The notes: generated by a model from the sequence alone, not told the origin. Shown: positions 8,401 to 17,395, numbered from the stretch's first letter. The stretch is 64,000 bases of DNA from Spirosoma lacussanchae (GCF_005870035.1 NZ_SWJG01000001.1:669639-733638); one strand, 5' to 3'. A program made the numbers and translations.

Positions 8401-9639
8401 TTATAAAGCTTTCCAGGTCAGAATCCAGCCTGACTTAATCTGATCGACATCGGGTAATTTAATGCCGATGCGTCCGGTAGAGGCATCAACGGCGCTCAGG
8501 GCAAGGTTGTAGGTATGCTTTTCGCTGGCCGAATACAGTTTGTCGGCCCGCAGGTACAGCCGGTTCGTTTTAGCATCTATATCCTCAACAACCGCGTACA
8601 AAACGTCTCCTTCTTCTACTTCTTTGCCATCGGCCATACCGTCGCGGGTCAGGTGAAACACCCAGATTTGCCCCCTGATAAGACCAGTCGATTCGACCAG
8701 ACGCGCCTTTATACCGCCCCGGAACACGTCGGCCGCGTTGGGCAGCGGGATGTCCATATCTCGCGAGCCGGCTGTTGCTGGCTGAACGGGCGTGTTCAGG
8801 GCGGTGCGTGTTGCTTCGTCAACGACAACCTCCGGAATCAGCACCTCTTCTTCTTCGCCGGTGTCGGGTATCGAGGCCTCGCTCAGGTAAGCCATCATAT
8901 CGTCCGGAATGATGGCCTGGTAAGCCTTGTAATTGGAAAACAATTCTTTAAACGCCAGAATCCGGTACAGATACTTCCCCGTTTCGGCATTCAGCCGCAG
9001 GTAATAATAATCGCGTTGCTGCTGTCGGCGGATGTTGCCGAGCAGGGCACCGATACCATTGTTGTAAGCCGCAGCCGCCAGTGTCCACGAACCCAGTCGG
9101 TTATACAGAAAGCGCAGGTATCGACAGGCTGCGTCGGTCGACTTGACGAGGTCTTGCCGCTCGTCAAAACGGCCGTCTATTTTCAGACCCAGTTCGCGGG
9201 CGGTAGCCGGCATAAACTGCCAGTACCCCACGGCCCCTTTGGGCGAAACGGCCAGTCCCGTAAGTGCACTTTCGACCAGTGGCAGATATTTGAAGTCGAG
9301 CGGCACGCGATGCCGGGCCAGAATAGGTTCGATGATTGGGAAAAAGCGGGTAGCCCGCTGCCGCATCTGGTAAATAGCCCGGTTTTGGGCGGTGTTGCGT
9401 ACCAGTGCCGAAACAAGTCGGCGGGCTACGGCTTCTTCGTGCAACGGCACTGACTCCCCGCAGAAATACACAGGCGGGAGCATTGACCGCAGGCCCGGGT
9501 CAAACGTGGGTAGTACTAGCTCATTTCTGGTGTCTGTAACGGTACTGAAACCAGAAAGTTGTGGCCGGTACACGGGATAAGACGATATACTAGCCACGAC
9601 CAGTCCGGTCGCCAGTGCAAAAGAGGCAGACAAGTTCAT
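8401..9639 (-). CDS. Lytic transglycosylase (SLT domain), paralogue 2 of 3
   Basis: A 412-residue paralogue of the neighbouring gene, with the same order of parts: a short N-terminal hydrophobic signal, PPVYFCGESVP, the SLT core with PLVESAL (catalytic Glu), GAVGYWQFMPATARELGL and AAAAYNNGIGAL, and a C-terminal TraM-like beta domain (GDVLYAVVEDIDAK to GIKLPDV). It should act on peptidoglycan in the periplasm. The region after the SLT domain includes an acidic stretch (DTGEEEEV). It lies 63 bp upstream of paralogue 1 in the same direction and may be cotranscribed with it. A terminator at 9738-9772 separates it from paralogue 3. Confidence 0.87.
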   Translation of the reverse strand: MNLSASFALATGLVVASISSYPVYRPQLSGFSTVTDTRNELVLPTFDPGLRSMLPPVYFCGESVPLHEEAVARRLVSALVRNTAQNRAIYQMRQRATRFFPIIEPILARHRVPLDFKYLPLVESALTGLAVSPKGAVGYWQFMPATARELGLKIDGRFDERQDLVKSTDAACRYLRFLYNRLGSWTLAAAAYNNGIGALLGNIRRQQQRDYYYLRLNAETGKYLYRILAFKELFSNYKAYQAIIPDDMMAYLSEASIPDTGEEEEVLIPEVVVDEATRTALNTPVQPATAGSRDMDIPLPNAADVFRGGIKARLVESTGLIRGQIWVFHLTRDGMADGKEVEEGDVLYAVVEDIDAKTNRLYLRADKLYSASEKHTYNLALSAVDASTGRIGIKLPDVDQIKSGWILTWKAL

Positions 9640-9737
9640 CGTACGGCAGGTAAAAGTGGTAACGCTCTACGGTTGTGACTTAGATTTTAGTCTAGGGTTA
9701 CACTATAGTGTTACACTTTTTTTGCTACTTATTAAAA

Positions 9738-9772
9738 CAAAAATGGTGCCATCCATACAGAAACGGCACCAT
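9738..9772 (-). terminator. Intrinsic terminator after transglycosylase paralogue 3
   Basis: Arms ATGGTGCC (9743-9750) and GGCACCAT (9765-9772), followed on the minus strand by TTTTTGTTTT. Confidence 0.85.
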
Positions 9773-9797
9773 CAGACAGGATAAAATCGGAGACTCT

Positions 9798-10853
9798 TTA
9801 GAGCCAGTCCCAGAAGTGTAACGGACGGATTCCTTCCCCTTTTTTCCACTGCAAAAAGCGGGGACGGCGGAAGCGAAGAACGGTCAGGCCCATCATCAGT
9901 TTCTTGATCGGTAGCTTGTTGCTCGTGTCTTCCAGCCCCGCATCGGGATTGGTTTTGGCCGCGGCCGCCATCGCAATGAGTTGCTGCGTATCAGACGGGG
10001 TCTGGGTCAGCGCCCGGTTGGGTCGTGGCCCCCAGGTCGGATCAGTATAATCTTCGTCGACTAGCTCGACCGTCGGGGCATCTTTGATTTTCCGCGGGGT
10101 AGCGAGCGGTTTATTCCAGCTTGGCAGCGGGCGGGTGAGCTCGGCGATGGTCGAGTTGCGAAGCAGAAGCGTATACTGACGCGGGTTACTGAGCAGCTCT
10201 TTGTAAGCCAGAATCCGGAACAGGTAGTGGCTTGTTTCGCGATGCAGCCGGAGTCGGTAAAAATTGGAGTGCCCCTGCTGTTCCATGCGGTTCTGCACGT
10301 GGGTGATACCGCCGTTATAGGCCGCGGCTACCAGGGTCCAGGAACCTAGTTCGCCGTAGAGCTGGTGCAGGTACCGGCACACCGCCACGGTTGCTTTTTG
10401 CAGATCGTTCCGTTCATCGACGCCATTGCCCACTTTCAGGCCGAGTTCGCGGGCGGTACCCGGCATCAGCTGCCAGTAGCCCGAGGCTCCTTTGGGAGAT
10501 ACGCAGTCGTTGACAAGGGCGCTTTCGGCCAGCGGCATAAAGCGGAAATCGCGGGGAATTTTGTACTTCCGGAGAATGGGATCGATGATGGGGAAGAAGG
10601 TCGATGCCCGTTTGCGAAGGTCGAACAGGCACTCCTGCTGAGCGCCGTAGGTGCGGAGGGTTTGTACCCATCGGCGCGATACGCGAGGTTCGTCGACCGG
10701 CACTTCTTCACCGCAGAAATAGATGGGGAAAACGCGCTTGGTGGAGTCGACAACCAGCAGCGAGGGGTTGTCCAGGCCGTTCGGTGACGGAAGTATTCGG
10801 CTCGTGTCTGACCCGAAAGGGGGCAAACCAACGCCCGGTTTAAGGGCGGTCAT
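9798..10853 (-). CDS. Lytic transglycosylase (SLT domain), paralogue 3 of 3, lacking the C-terminal domain
   Basis: About 351 residues. It has the shared IYFCGEEVP motif and the SLT core with PLAESAL (catalytic Glu), GASGYWQLMPGTARELGL and VAAAYNGG. In contrast to the other two it ends in an unrelated basic tail (RFRRPRFLQWKKGEG), without the TraM-like domain. The frame could be extended to a TTG at 10919, but that codon lies inside the terminator of recQ at 10918-10944, so I use the ATG at 10853. From this start there is no convincing signal peptide, which is odd for a periplasmic enzyme. The hydrophobic stretch VILIKEVGFSLL lies just upstream, so the true start is uncertain. Confidence 0.8.
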   Translation of the reverse strand: MTALKPGVGLPPFGSDTSRILPSPNGLDNPSLLVVDSTKRVFPIYFCGEEVPVDEPRVSRRWVQTLRTYGAQQECLFDLRKRASTFFPIIDPILRKYKIPRDFRFMPLAESALVNDCVSPKGASGYWQLMPGTARELGLKVGNGVDERNDLQKATVAVCRYLHQLYGELGSWTLVAAAYNGGITHVQNRMEQQGHSNFYRLRLHRETSHYLFRILAYKELLSNPRQYTLLLRNSTIAELTRPLPSWNKPLATPRKIKDAPTVELVDEDYTDPTWGPRPNRALTQTPSDTQQLIAMAAAAKTNPDAGLEDTSNKLPIKKLMMGLTVLRFRRPRFLQWKKGEGIRPLHFWDWL

Positions 10854-10917
10854 GAGCAGTGAAAAGCCAACTTCTTTTATCAAAATAACGGTATTTGTTG
10901 TGACACATAAAGACGAC

Positions 10918-10944
10918 AAAACCCGTGTGATTAGAACGGGTTTT
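10918..10944 (-). terminator. Intrinsic terminator of recQ (may be bidirectional)
   Basis: Perfect 9-bp arms AAAACCCGT (10918-10926) and ACGGGTTTT (10936-10944) with a 9-nt loop. T runs lie on both strands. Confidence 0.85.
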
Positions 10945-11036
10945 TCGGCTCGATATGTACGAAGATACCTAGTCAGAGTCTACTTGCCAAACTAGTTATC
11001 TAAGAATTATCCAACGGTCCGGCTCGAATTTGTATT

Positions 11037-13169
11037 TTATCTGCTCATAACCCCGGCTACCAGGGCCAGTTGCGTATAACTGTAACGGGCCCCGAGCGCG
11101 TCGAAAACGGCTTTTAAACGGCCTTCTGGCATACCAACCGTAGCAATAGCCTGCTCAATTTCCTGCTGTTCGGCTGGGGTTACCGCGTCGGCCAGCAGGC
11201 CGTCCAGATCGATGTCGTAACCTCCTCTGGCCAGTTGAATCAGATGGCCCGCAATCGACCCTGGCGACAGCTGACGTTCGGTAGCTATTTCATCAATACT
11301 GAGACCCCGGTTATACAAATCGAGCGTCAGCAGCTGGGTCGATCCTTTGGGCTTTTCGCCCGACTCGGCCCGGCCCCGTACGTAGCTGACAATCACGTCC
11401 AGAAACTGCCGACCAAACAGCTGAAGCTTCCGTTCACCCACTCCGCTCACGTTGCGCAGGGCATCGGGCGTTGTGGGGCGCTGGCGAGCCATATCTTCGA
11501 GGGTCGTATCGGTAAAGATGACGTAGGCCGGGACGTTCTGCTGATCGGCGAGCTGCTTCCGGATGGTGCGCAGTTGTTCGAAGAGATCGTCGCGCTGGGT
11601 TTCGGTTTTGGTCTTTGGTTTTTCGACCACAGCTTTCGGCACATCGTCGGGGCGCACCAGATTGATCTTGCGGCCCGCGTACAACACCTGGTCGGCCAGG
11701 ATGCCCCGGCGCAGCGCGTAGTGATTATCGTAGGCGATCTCGATCACACCGATGTTGATGAGCTGATGCAGGTAACTCCGCCACTCGTCGAAGCGCAGGT
11801 CGCGGCCCGCGCCGTAGGTTTTGATCTGATCATAGCCACCCTGCAGAATAGCCTGGCTGCGCGACCCCCTCAGAATATCGATCAGCAGGTTCATCGGTAC
11901 GCGTTCGCCGGTTCTGACGATGGCCGACAGCGCTTTCTGGGCCAGTACCGTGCCATCGATGGTTACGCGCGGGTCGCGGCACACGTCGCAATTGCCACAG
12001 GGTTCGGGCAGTTCTTCCGAAAAATAGGAGAGCAGGATCTGCCGGCGGCAGGTGTGGGCGTCGGCATATTGCTGCATCCGCTCCAGTTTGGCCAGCTGAA
12101 GGTTGAGGTTGGCCGGGCTGTTTTCTGACAGCATATCCTTATAAGTAGCTACGTCGGCAAAGCTGTAAAACAGGACCGTCTGCGCCGGGGCGCCGTCCCG
12201 ACCGGCCCGCCCTATTTCCTGGTAAAAACCCTCGATGTTCTTGGGCATATTATAATGAATCACCCAGCGCACGTTCGACTTGTCGATACCCATACCGAAG
12301 GCAATCGTGGCGCAGATGATGCGTACGTCGTCGCGCAGAAAGGCATCCTGCGTTTTGGCACGTTCGTCGGGCGACATGCCGGCATGGTAGAAAGCCGCTC
12401 CGAAACCTTTCTCCTGCAACTTGCCCGCCAGTGTCTCGCACGATTTCCGGCTCAGGCAGTAAATAATCCCGGACGTGTCGGGTTTTTGCCGGAGCAGTCG
12501 TATAATCTGCTGAAGTCGGTTCTGGCCAGGCAGTACCTGCAGACTCAGGTTGGTTCGGTTAAACGAAGCCAGAAAAACGGCCGGGTCGTTCATGCCGAGC
12601 CGTTGCGCAATGTCCTGCCGGGTCAGCTTGTCGGCGGTAGCGGTAAGGGCAATGGTCGGTACGTCGGGAAAGTGTTCTTTCAGTACATTCAGCTGGGTGT
12701 ATTCGGGCCGGAAGTCATGGCCCCATGACGAGATACAATGGGCTTCATCGATGGCAAATAGCGACACCCGAATGCGTTTCAGAAAGATGAAAAAGGCATC
12801 GGTCAGGAGTTTCTCGGGCGATACGTACAGCAGTTTCAGTTTACCGCTGAGGCAGTTTTCTTCAATGTCGCGCTGCTCCCGGCTGGTTTGGGTGCTGTTG
12901 ATATAGGCCGCCGGGATGCCGTTCAGGTGCAGGGCGCCAACCTGATCTTTCATGAGGGCAATCAGGGGCGAAACCACCACCGTAACGCCGGGCAGCATCA
13001 GGGCCGGTATCTGAAAACAGACCGACTTGCCGCCCCCGGTCGGCATAAGAACGACCGTATCGCGCCCGCTCAGAATAGACCGGATAATGTCTTCCTGCAT
13101 GGGCCGGAAGCGGTCGTACCCATAATAACGTTTGAGAAAATCGACGGGCGATTGGTCGGTCAGTATCAT
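11037..13169 (-). CDS. recQ: ATP-dependent DNA helicase RecQ
   Basis: A 710-residue superfamily 2 helicase acting 3' to 5' in recombination and replication-fork repair. Order: helicase core with RPMQEDII (Q-motif region), Walker A LMPTGGGKSV, DEAH box AIDEAHCISSWGHDFRPEY and motif VI QEIGRAGRDG. Next comes the RQC zinc-binding segment with Cys residues in HTCRRQILLSYF and PCGNCDVC, then a winged helix. An HRDC domain (TTLEDMARQRPTTPDALRNV, then GVGERKLQLFG) follows, and finally a helix-turn-helix tail (LYNRGLSIDEIATERQLS). A TTG at 13205 would add 12 residues unlike the family, so I choose the ATG at 13169. It is monocistronic, ending at the terminator at 10918-10944. Confidence 0.95.
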   Translation of the reverse strand: MILTDQSPVDFLKRYYGYDRFRPMQEDIIRSILSGRDTVVLMPTGGGKSVCFQIPALMLPGVTVVVSPLIALMKDQVGALHLNGIPAAYINSTQTSREQRDIEENCLSGKLKLLYVSPEKLLTDAFFIFLKRIRVSLFAIDEAHCISSWGHDFRPEYTQLNVLKEHFPDVPTIALTATADKLTRQDIAQRLGMNDPAVFLASFNRTNLSLQVLPGQNRLQQIIRLLRQKPDTSGIIYCLSRKSCETLAGKLQEKGFGAAFYHAGMSPDERAKTQDAFLRDDVRIICATIAFGMGIDKSNVRWVIHYNMPKNIEGFYQEIGRAGRDGAPAQTVLFYSFADVATYKDMLSENSPANLNLQLAKLERMQQYADAHTCRRQILLSYFSEELPEPCGNCDVCRDPRVTIDGTVLAQKALSAIVRTGERVPMNLLIDILRGSRSQAILQGGYDQIKTYGAGRDLRFDEWRSYLHQLINIGVIEIAYDNHYALRRGILADQVLYAGRKINLVRPDDVPKAVVEKPKTKTETQRDDLFEQLRTIRKQLADQQNVPAYVIFTDTTLEDMARQRPTTPDALRNVSGVGERKLQLFGRQFLDVIVSYVRGRAESGEKPKGSTQLLTLDLYNRGLSIDEIATERQLSPGSIAGHLIQLARGGYDIDLDGLLADAVTPAEQQEIEQAIATVGMPEGRLKAVFDALGARYSYTQLALVAGVMSR

Positions 13170-13290
13170 AGGAAACAGGCGCGTAGAGCTATCAAAAATA
13201 CACAAAAAAGGGCGGAAGTCGTATAGGCGAATGAACCGGGTTGATGATGACTTATATACTTTATTGAAAATAATAGGTAGTTTTCGCGTC

Positions 13291-13333
13291 GGTGGTACTG
13301 AGTACCACCGTAACGTATCAATACCACCGTAAC
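13291..13333 (+). promoter_or_regulatory. Palindrome plus direct repeat before the Lys-rich secreted protein
   Basis: GGTGGTAC and GTACCACC (13291-13298 and 13302-13309) form a palindrome with a 3-nt centre. TACCACCGTAAC occurs at 13303-13314 and again at 13322-13333, 19 bp apart. The array ends 11 nt before the ATG at 13345. It could be an operator or an mRNA leader structure; no regulator is identified. Confidence 0.5.
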
Positions 13334-13344
13334 ACTACATTCGT

Positions 13345-13833
13345 ATGAAAAAGATGCTTGCCTGCTGGAGCCTGCTGCTCTGCCTCCTGGTTGCGTACCC
13401 CGGTTCAGCTCAGGACTCCAAACCCAAGAAAGAGAGAGTCAAAAAAGAGAAGACCGAGAAAAAAGAAGAGAAACAGGAAGCGAAAGCCGACCGGAAGAAA
13501 ACCAAGGGCGACGACCTGGCCGCCAGCGAAAACAAATCTGACAAGAAAAAAGACAAGGTCGATAAGAAGGCGGATAAAGTGGATAAAAAAGCCGACAAAG
13601 CCGACAACGTAGCCACGAAAGAAGCCAAAGCCGACAACAGACTGGCCAAAAACGAATCCAAAGCGCCCAAGGCTAAGCCGCGGGAAGAGAAAGCCACGCC
13701 CGCCGATTACAAAGCTCCGGTTGATCGGAGTAGCAAAGGTCCCAACGGCGAAACCGTATATACCGGTCCCCGTGGCGGTAAGTATTACATCAATAAAAAC
13801 GGCAACAAGACCTACCTGAGTAGCTTGAAATAG
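13345..13833 (+). CDS. Secreted Lys-rich protein with C-terminal PBCV-basic-adaptor-like domain
   Basis: A 162-residue protein: a signal peptide (CWSLLLCLLVAYPGSAQ), then about 100 residues of highly charged Lys/Glu/Asp/Ala sequence with irregular KADK/KKDK repeats. It ends in a conserved tail (ETVYTGPRGGKYYINKNGN, then KTYL). The tail matches the short basic domain known from chlorovirus proteins and seen at the C-terminus of many small Bacteroidota secreted proteins. The function of that domain is not known to me; its charge suggests binding of a polyanion such as a polysaccharide or nucleic acid. The middle is probably disordered. A palindrome and direct repeats lie immediately upstream. 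Confidence 0.75.
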   Translation: MKKMLACWSLLLCLLVAYPGSAQDSKPKKERVKKEKTEKKEEKQEAKADRKKTKGDDLAASENKSDKKKDKVDKKADKVDKKADKADNVATKEAKADNRLAKNESKAPKAKPREEKATPADYKAPVDRSSKGPNGETVYTGPRGGKYYINKNGNKTYLSSLK

Positions 13834-13892
13834 GTCGTTTCCCGTGGCCATGGCCCTTTGCTGGCTGTGGTCACGGCTATTCTTTACCGAAT

Positions 13893-14825
13893 TCAATAGC
13901 CCTTCCCTAGCTCCACGGCATTCTCCAGCGGCAGACCATCCAGAAAGCGGGACAGGTTGCGCAGGAACAGGTCGACTTTACCGGCATCCTCCATGGGCTG
14001 GCCACCGGCGGTGTGCTGGGTCAGCACCACGTTGGGTAGGGTCCAGAGCGGGCTGTCGGCGGGGAGGGGCTCGGTGGCGGTTACGTCCAGAACGGCGCCC
14101 CCCAGCTGGCCGGTTTGTAAAGCCGCGATCAGCGCCGGTTCATCGACAGTACTGCCCCGGCCTACATTGGCAAAAACGCTGCCGGCTTGCATGGAGCCGA
14201 TCAGCTCGGCCGAGAAAAAACCTTTGGCCGAACCCGGCAATGTATTGATAACCAGATCGGTTGCAGGTAGAGCCGCCTTCAGCTCGTCGACCGAGTGGAG
14301 TTCGGCGGCCGGATCGGTGCGGGCCAGCAGCCGGACGCTACAGTCGAAGCCGAGCAGCATTTGCCGAACGGCCTGACCGATGGCTCCCGACCCCAGGATA
14401 ATAACCTGCTTCCGGCGCAGCAGACCGAGTTTGGCGCGCACGGCCGAGCCCGACCATTGACGCTGACTCTGCAAAATTGCCAGCTCATCGATATGCCGGT
14501 AGTGGGCCAGAATGCCCGCCACGATTGTTTCGGCACAGGGCCAGGCAAAGTAATCGCCCATGTTAGCCACCTGTGCCCGTAACCGTACCCCCTGATACCC
14601 ATCGAAACCGGCGGAGTCGAGCTGCCAGTATTGCAACTTGACCGGCGGGTTAATCCACCAGTCGGTCGGCGGGTTGCCCAGCACGATGTCGGCCGACCGG
14701 AAAGCCGGCTGATATTGTTCGGCCGATAGCTCGTTCCGGAAAATTGGTTCAACAGCCTCGGGCAACTGTTGGCGTAGCTGGCTGCGGTAGGCTTCGTTGA
14801 GATTGGTATAAACAAATGCGATCAT
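13893..14825 (-). CDS. D-2-hydroxyacid dehydrogenase (NAD(P)-dependent)
   Basis: A 310-residue cytoplasmic oxidoreductase that interconverts a 2-oxoacid and a D-2-hydroxyacid. It has the NAD-binding Rossmann motif VIILGSGAIGQAVRQML (G-x-G-x-x-G, about residue 137), then NTLPGSAKGFF, the loop NVGRGSTVDEPALIAAL containing the conserved Arg, LDVTATEPLP with the conserved Glu, and NVVLTQHTAGG with the catalytic His. It resembles the glyoxylate/hydroxypyruvate reductase (GhrA/GyaR) group, but specificity cannot be fixed from motifs. The downstream end lies about 60 bp from the stop of the convergent Lys-rich protein gene. The M23 gene lies 20 bp upstream in the same direction, so the two are probably one operon. 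Confidence 0.88.
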   Translation of the reverse strand: MIAFVYTNLNEAYRSQLRQQLPEAVEPIFRNELSAEQYQPAFRSADIVLGNPPTDWWINPPVKLQYWQLDSAGFDGYQGVRLRAQVANMGDYFAWPCAETIVAGILAHYRHIDELAILQSQRQWSGSAVRAKLGLLRRKQVIILGSGAIGQAVRQMLLGFDCSVRLLARTDPAAELHSVDELKAALPATDLVINTLPGSAKGFFSAELIGSMQAGSVFANVGRGSTVDEPALIAALQTGQLGGAVLDVTATEPLPADSPLWTLPNVVLTQHTAGGQPMEDAGKVDLFLRNLSRFLDGLPLENAVELGKGY

Positions 14826-14845
14826 GGTAGTTGGCGAATGATAGC

Positions 14846-15526
14846 TTACAATCCATTAATACCCAGAAGCAGGTTTGGGTTTGGGCACAGGGCCAGAAAT
14901 TTTGCCCGGTCGGTTTGTGTGCATACGCCGGGGAAGTCGCCCCGAAGCCCGAGCATATCGGTCATCAGCTGAAAATGCAGATGCGGAGGCCAGTCGCCAT
15001 TCTCGGGAAAGGGGCCTATTTCGGCAATTTTTTCGCCAGCCCGAATTGGTTTCCCGTCATACAGGCCGTTAAGCGAAGCCCGAGTCAGATGTCCGTACAG
15101 GCTATAAAGCGGTTTCCCGTTGAAAGCTGGCAAAACGACCTCCCGATGTTCGAGGATGATAGTAGGGCCGTAGTCGCCAAAGTTATCGTTATCCCTAAAG
15201 CTGTGCACAATACCGTCGAGCGGGGCAAAAACGGGCGTACCGGCCTCCGCCCAGAAATCAATACCCAAGTGAATCTCGCGGGGTTCGGTTTGCTGCTGAA
15301 AGTGAGGACTACGGCGGTAAATGACCCGATGTTCGTTGTAGCCGCCCACGCCCACCCGTGCGCCCGCCGTCTGTAGCTGGCCAAACACATAGTCGCTGAA
15401 ACGGGCGGTATCGGTCAGGTCGAGGGGGCGCCGGCCCGTCTGCTGGTCAGGCATCAGATCGGGGTTCGTAGCCGACAGATCAAGAATCAGGTAAGGCTCG
15501 GTCTGGAAGTCGAAGGGGAGGAGCAT
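14846..15526 (-). CDS. M23-family metallopeptidase-like protein (no signal peptide)
   Basis: A 226-residue protein with the LytM/M23 zinc-binding pattern: the first His and Asp in HLGIDFWAEAGTPVFAPLDG, the YGHLTRASL segment, and HLHFQL near the end. M23 enzymes cut peptidoglycan cross-bridges or stems, usually in the periplasm. Here no signal peptide or membrane helix is visible from the ATG at 15526 (MLLPFDFQTEPY), so it may act in the cytoplasm on a non-peptidoglycan substrate, or be exported another way. It lies 20 bp upstream of the dehydrogenase gene in the same direction, suggesting an operon. Metal ligands look complete. Confidence 0.82.
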   Translation of the reverse strand: MLLPFDFQTEPYLILDLSATNPDLMPDQQTGRRPLDLTDTARFSDYVFGQLQTAGARVGVGGYNEHRVIYRRSPHFQQQTEPREIHLGIDFWAEAGTPVFAPLDGIVHSFRDNDNFGDYGPTIILEHREVVLPAFNGKPLYSLYGHLTRASLNGLYDGKPIRAGEKIAEIGPFPENGDWPPHLHFQLMTDMLGLRGDFPGVCTQTDRAKFLALCPNPNLLLGINGL

Positions 15527-15691
15527 AGGTCTGTAGCTGCAAAAGCGCCCAAAAAGAGCACCGGGCGCAAAGATGGGACAAGCGGGTGGAATCGTGACGG
15601 CTTTTCGGGCATTGGGAGTATCTTTACAGTTATTTTTTTCGTTTACATACCTATATTATTTGGTTTATCAACCGACTTTAGACCCACTTGC

Positions 15692-17197
15692 ATGGAAGCA
15701 GTAAGTAATAAAACGGCCGGCCAGGCCACCCTTTTCGGGCATCCGATGGGGCTTTTTGTGTTGTTTTTCACCGAGATGTGGGAGCGGTTCAGCTACTACG
15801 GTATGCGGGCCATCCTGCTGCTCTTCCTGATCGACAACGTACGGGGCGGCATGGGCCTGAGCGAGCCGGAAGGGGCGGCTATCTACGGCATCTATACCGC
15901 ATCGGTGTATTTACTGTCGCTGCCCGGCGGCTGGATTGCCGACAATCTGCTGGGGCAGCGGAAATCGATCTGGTACGGTGGTATCATTATTATGCTGGGT
16001 CATATCATTCTGGCTGTACCGGCGGGGCCGGGGCTGTTTTATGCCGGTCTGTGCACGGTGGCTATCGGCACCGGCCTGCTGAAGCCGAATATCAGCAGTA
16101 TTGTGGGAGAGTTATACCCCGAAGGTGGCGCCCGTAAGGATGCCGCCTTTTCTATTTTTTACATGGGCATTAATACCGGCTCTCTGCTCGGCATCTCGAT
16201 CGTGGGGTATCTGGGCGAGAAGGTGGGCTGGCATTATGGCTTCGGCGCGGCTGCGATAGCGATGTTTCTTGGCGTTATCACCTACCGTACATTCGGGCAG
16301 CGCTACCTGGGCGATCGGGGGCAGTACGTAGCCAAGGAGCCGACCGGGGCAGGGCAGTCATCGAGTGGCAACCGGTCGATGCTGATCTTCGTGGCGGTGC
16401 TGGTAGCTCTGCTGGCCGGCCTGCAGCTGACGGGCGTGCTGGACCTGACAACGGCGCAGGGGCTGGCCAAGGCCATGGGAACCATTATCTCGCTGATTGC
16501 GCTCGGGTATTTCACGTACATTCTGGTAGCGGGCGGGCTCGATGCCACCGAGAAAAAGCGGGTAGTGGTGCTATTTGCGTTCTTTCTGGCTGCGGCCATG
16601 TACTGGGCCGGTAACGAACAGCAGGGCTCATCGCTACAGATTTTTGCAAGCCGGTATACAGACCTGAACCTGTTTGGCTGGCAGATGCCGTCGAGCTGGT
16701 TCCAGAACCTGAATCCGGCATTCATTCTCATTTTTTCGCCGGTGCTGGCCGGGCTGTGGGTATTTCTGGCTAACCGGAAGATTGACTTCTCGGTGCCGGC
16801 CAAGTTTGCTACGAGCCTCATTTTGCTGGGACTGGCCTACGTGGTCATGATTGTGGCGGCAAAGCTGGCCCTGACGGGTGTACGTACGTCGCCCCTGTAC
16901 CTAACGTCAACATATCTGTTCTTTACGTTGGGCGAGTTGTTCCTGAGCCCGGTAGGGCTGAGCGCCTTCTCCAAGCTGTCACCGAAGCGGTATACCAGCC
17001 AGCTGATGGGAATCTGGTTCGTCGGCTCGTCGCTGGGTAATCTGATTGCCGGCCTGTTTGCGGGCGGGTTCGACGAAGAAAACGTGAGCCAGATGCCGGC
17101 GCTGTTTCAGAGTGTAGCCCTGTTTACGCTGGGGGGCGGGGTCATTATGTTTCTTTTCTCGCGGGTACTGAAGAAGTGGATGGGCGGTATCGAGTAA
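15692..17197 (+). CDS. POT/PTR-family proton-dependent oligopeptide transporter
   Basis: A 501-residue inner-membrane symporter that imports di- and tripeptides with protons. The family signature FFTEMWERFSYYGMRAILLL (E-x-x-E/W-R-F-x-Y-Y-G) is at residues about 28-47, followed by GGWIADNLLGQRKSIWYGG. FSIFYMGINTGSLLG matches the second PTR2 signature. The remainder holds alternating helices, about 12-14 in all, with the late motif LFLSPVGLSAFSKLSP. The ATG at 15692 is preceded by an AT-rich promoter-like stretch (15630-15670). It ends in an intrinsic terminator. No peptidase or regulator is linked. Confidence 0.93.
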   Translation: MEAVSNKTAGQATLFGHPMGLFVLFFTEMWERFSYYGMRAILLLFLIDNVRGGMGLSEPEGAAIYGIYTASVYLLSLPGGWIADNLLGQRKSIWYGGIIIMLGHIILAVPAGPGLFYAGLCTVAIGTGLLKPNISSIVGELYPEGGARKDAAFSIFYMGINTGSLLGISIVGYLGEKVGWHYGFGAAAIAMFLGVITYRTFGQRYLGDRGQYVAKEPTGAGQSSSGNRSMLIFVAVLVALLAGLQLTGVLDLTTAQGLAKAMGTIISLIALGYFTYILVAGGLDATEKKRVVVLFAFFLAAAMYWAGNEQQGSSLQIFASRYTDLNLFGWQMPSSWFQNLNPAFILIFSPVLAGLWVFLANRKIDFSVPAKFATSLILLGLAYVVMIVAAKLALTGVRTSPLYLTSTYLFFTLGELFLSPVGLSAFSKLSPKRYTSQLMGIWFVGSSLGNLIAGLFAGGFDEENVSQMPALFQSVALFTLGGGVIMFLFSRVLKKWMGGIE

Positions 17198-17211
17198 TAG
17201 AAGCAGTGCTG

Positions 17212-17256
17212 AACGGATGCTGGTCTGGCCGGAAGGCGGGACCAGCATCCGTTTTT
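17212..17256 (+). terminator. Intrinsic terminator of the POT transporter gene
   Basis: Perfect 14-bp arms (AACGGATGCTGGTC at 17212-17225 and its complement at 17240-17253) followed by TTTTT. Confidence 0.92.
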
Positions 17257-17301
17257 ATGGAACGTCGGAAGGGGAGCTGCTGCAGAGGGAGCCGGACACA
17301 G

Positions 17302-17334
17302 AAAAACCCCCAACCCGGCTGGCGGATTGGGGGT
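17302..17334 (-). terminator. Intrinsic terminator of rpmE2
   Basis: Arms ACCCCCAA (17306-17313) and TTGGGGGT (17327-17334). On the minus strand the stem runs into TTTTT. Confidence 0.9.
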
Positions 17335-17395
17335 CTGGGTATATCAGCACAATTGACTGGTCAGTAGATGACTCGGGCCGAACGGCTGATAAACG

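Noticed and set aside
10853-10919. TTG-started N-terminal extension of transglycosylase paralogue 3
   Set aside because: The TTG lies inside a strong terminator hairpin of recQ (10918-10944).
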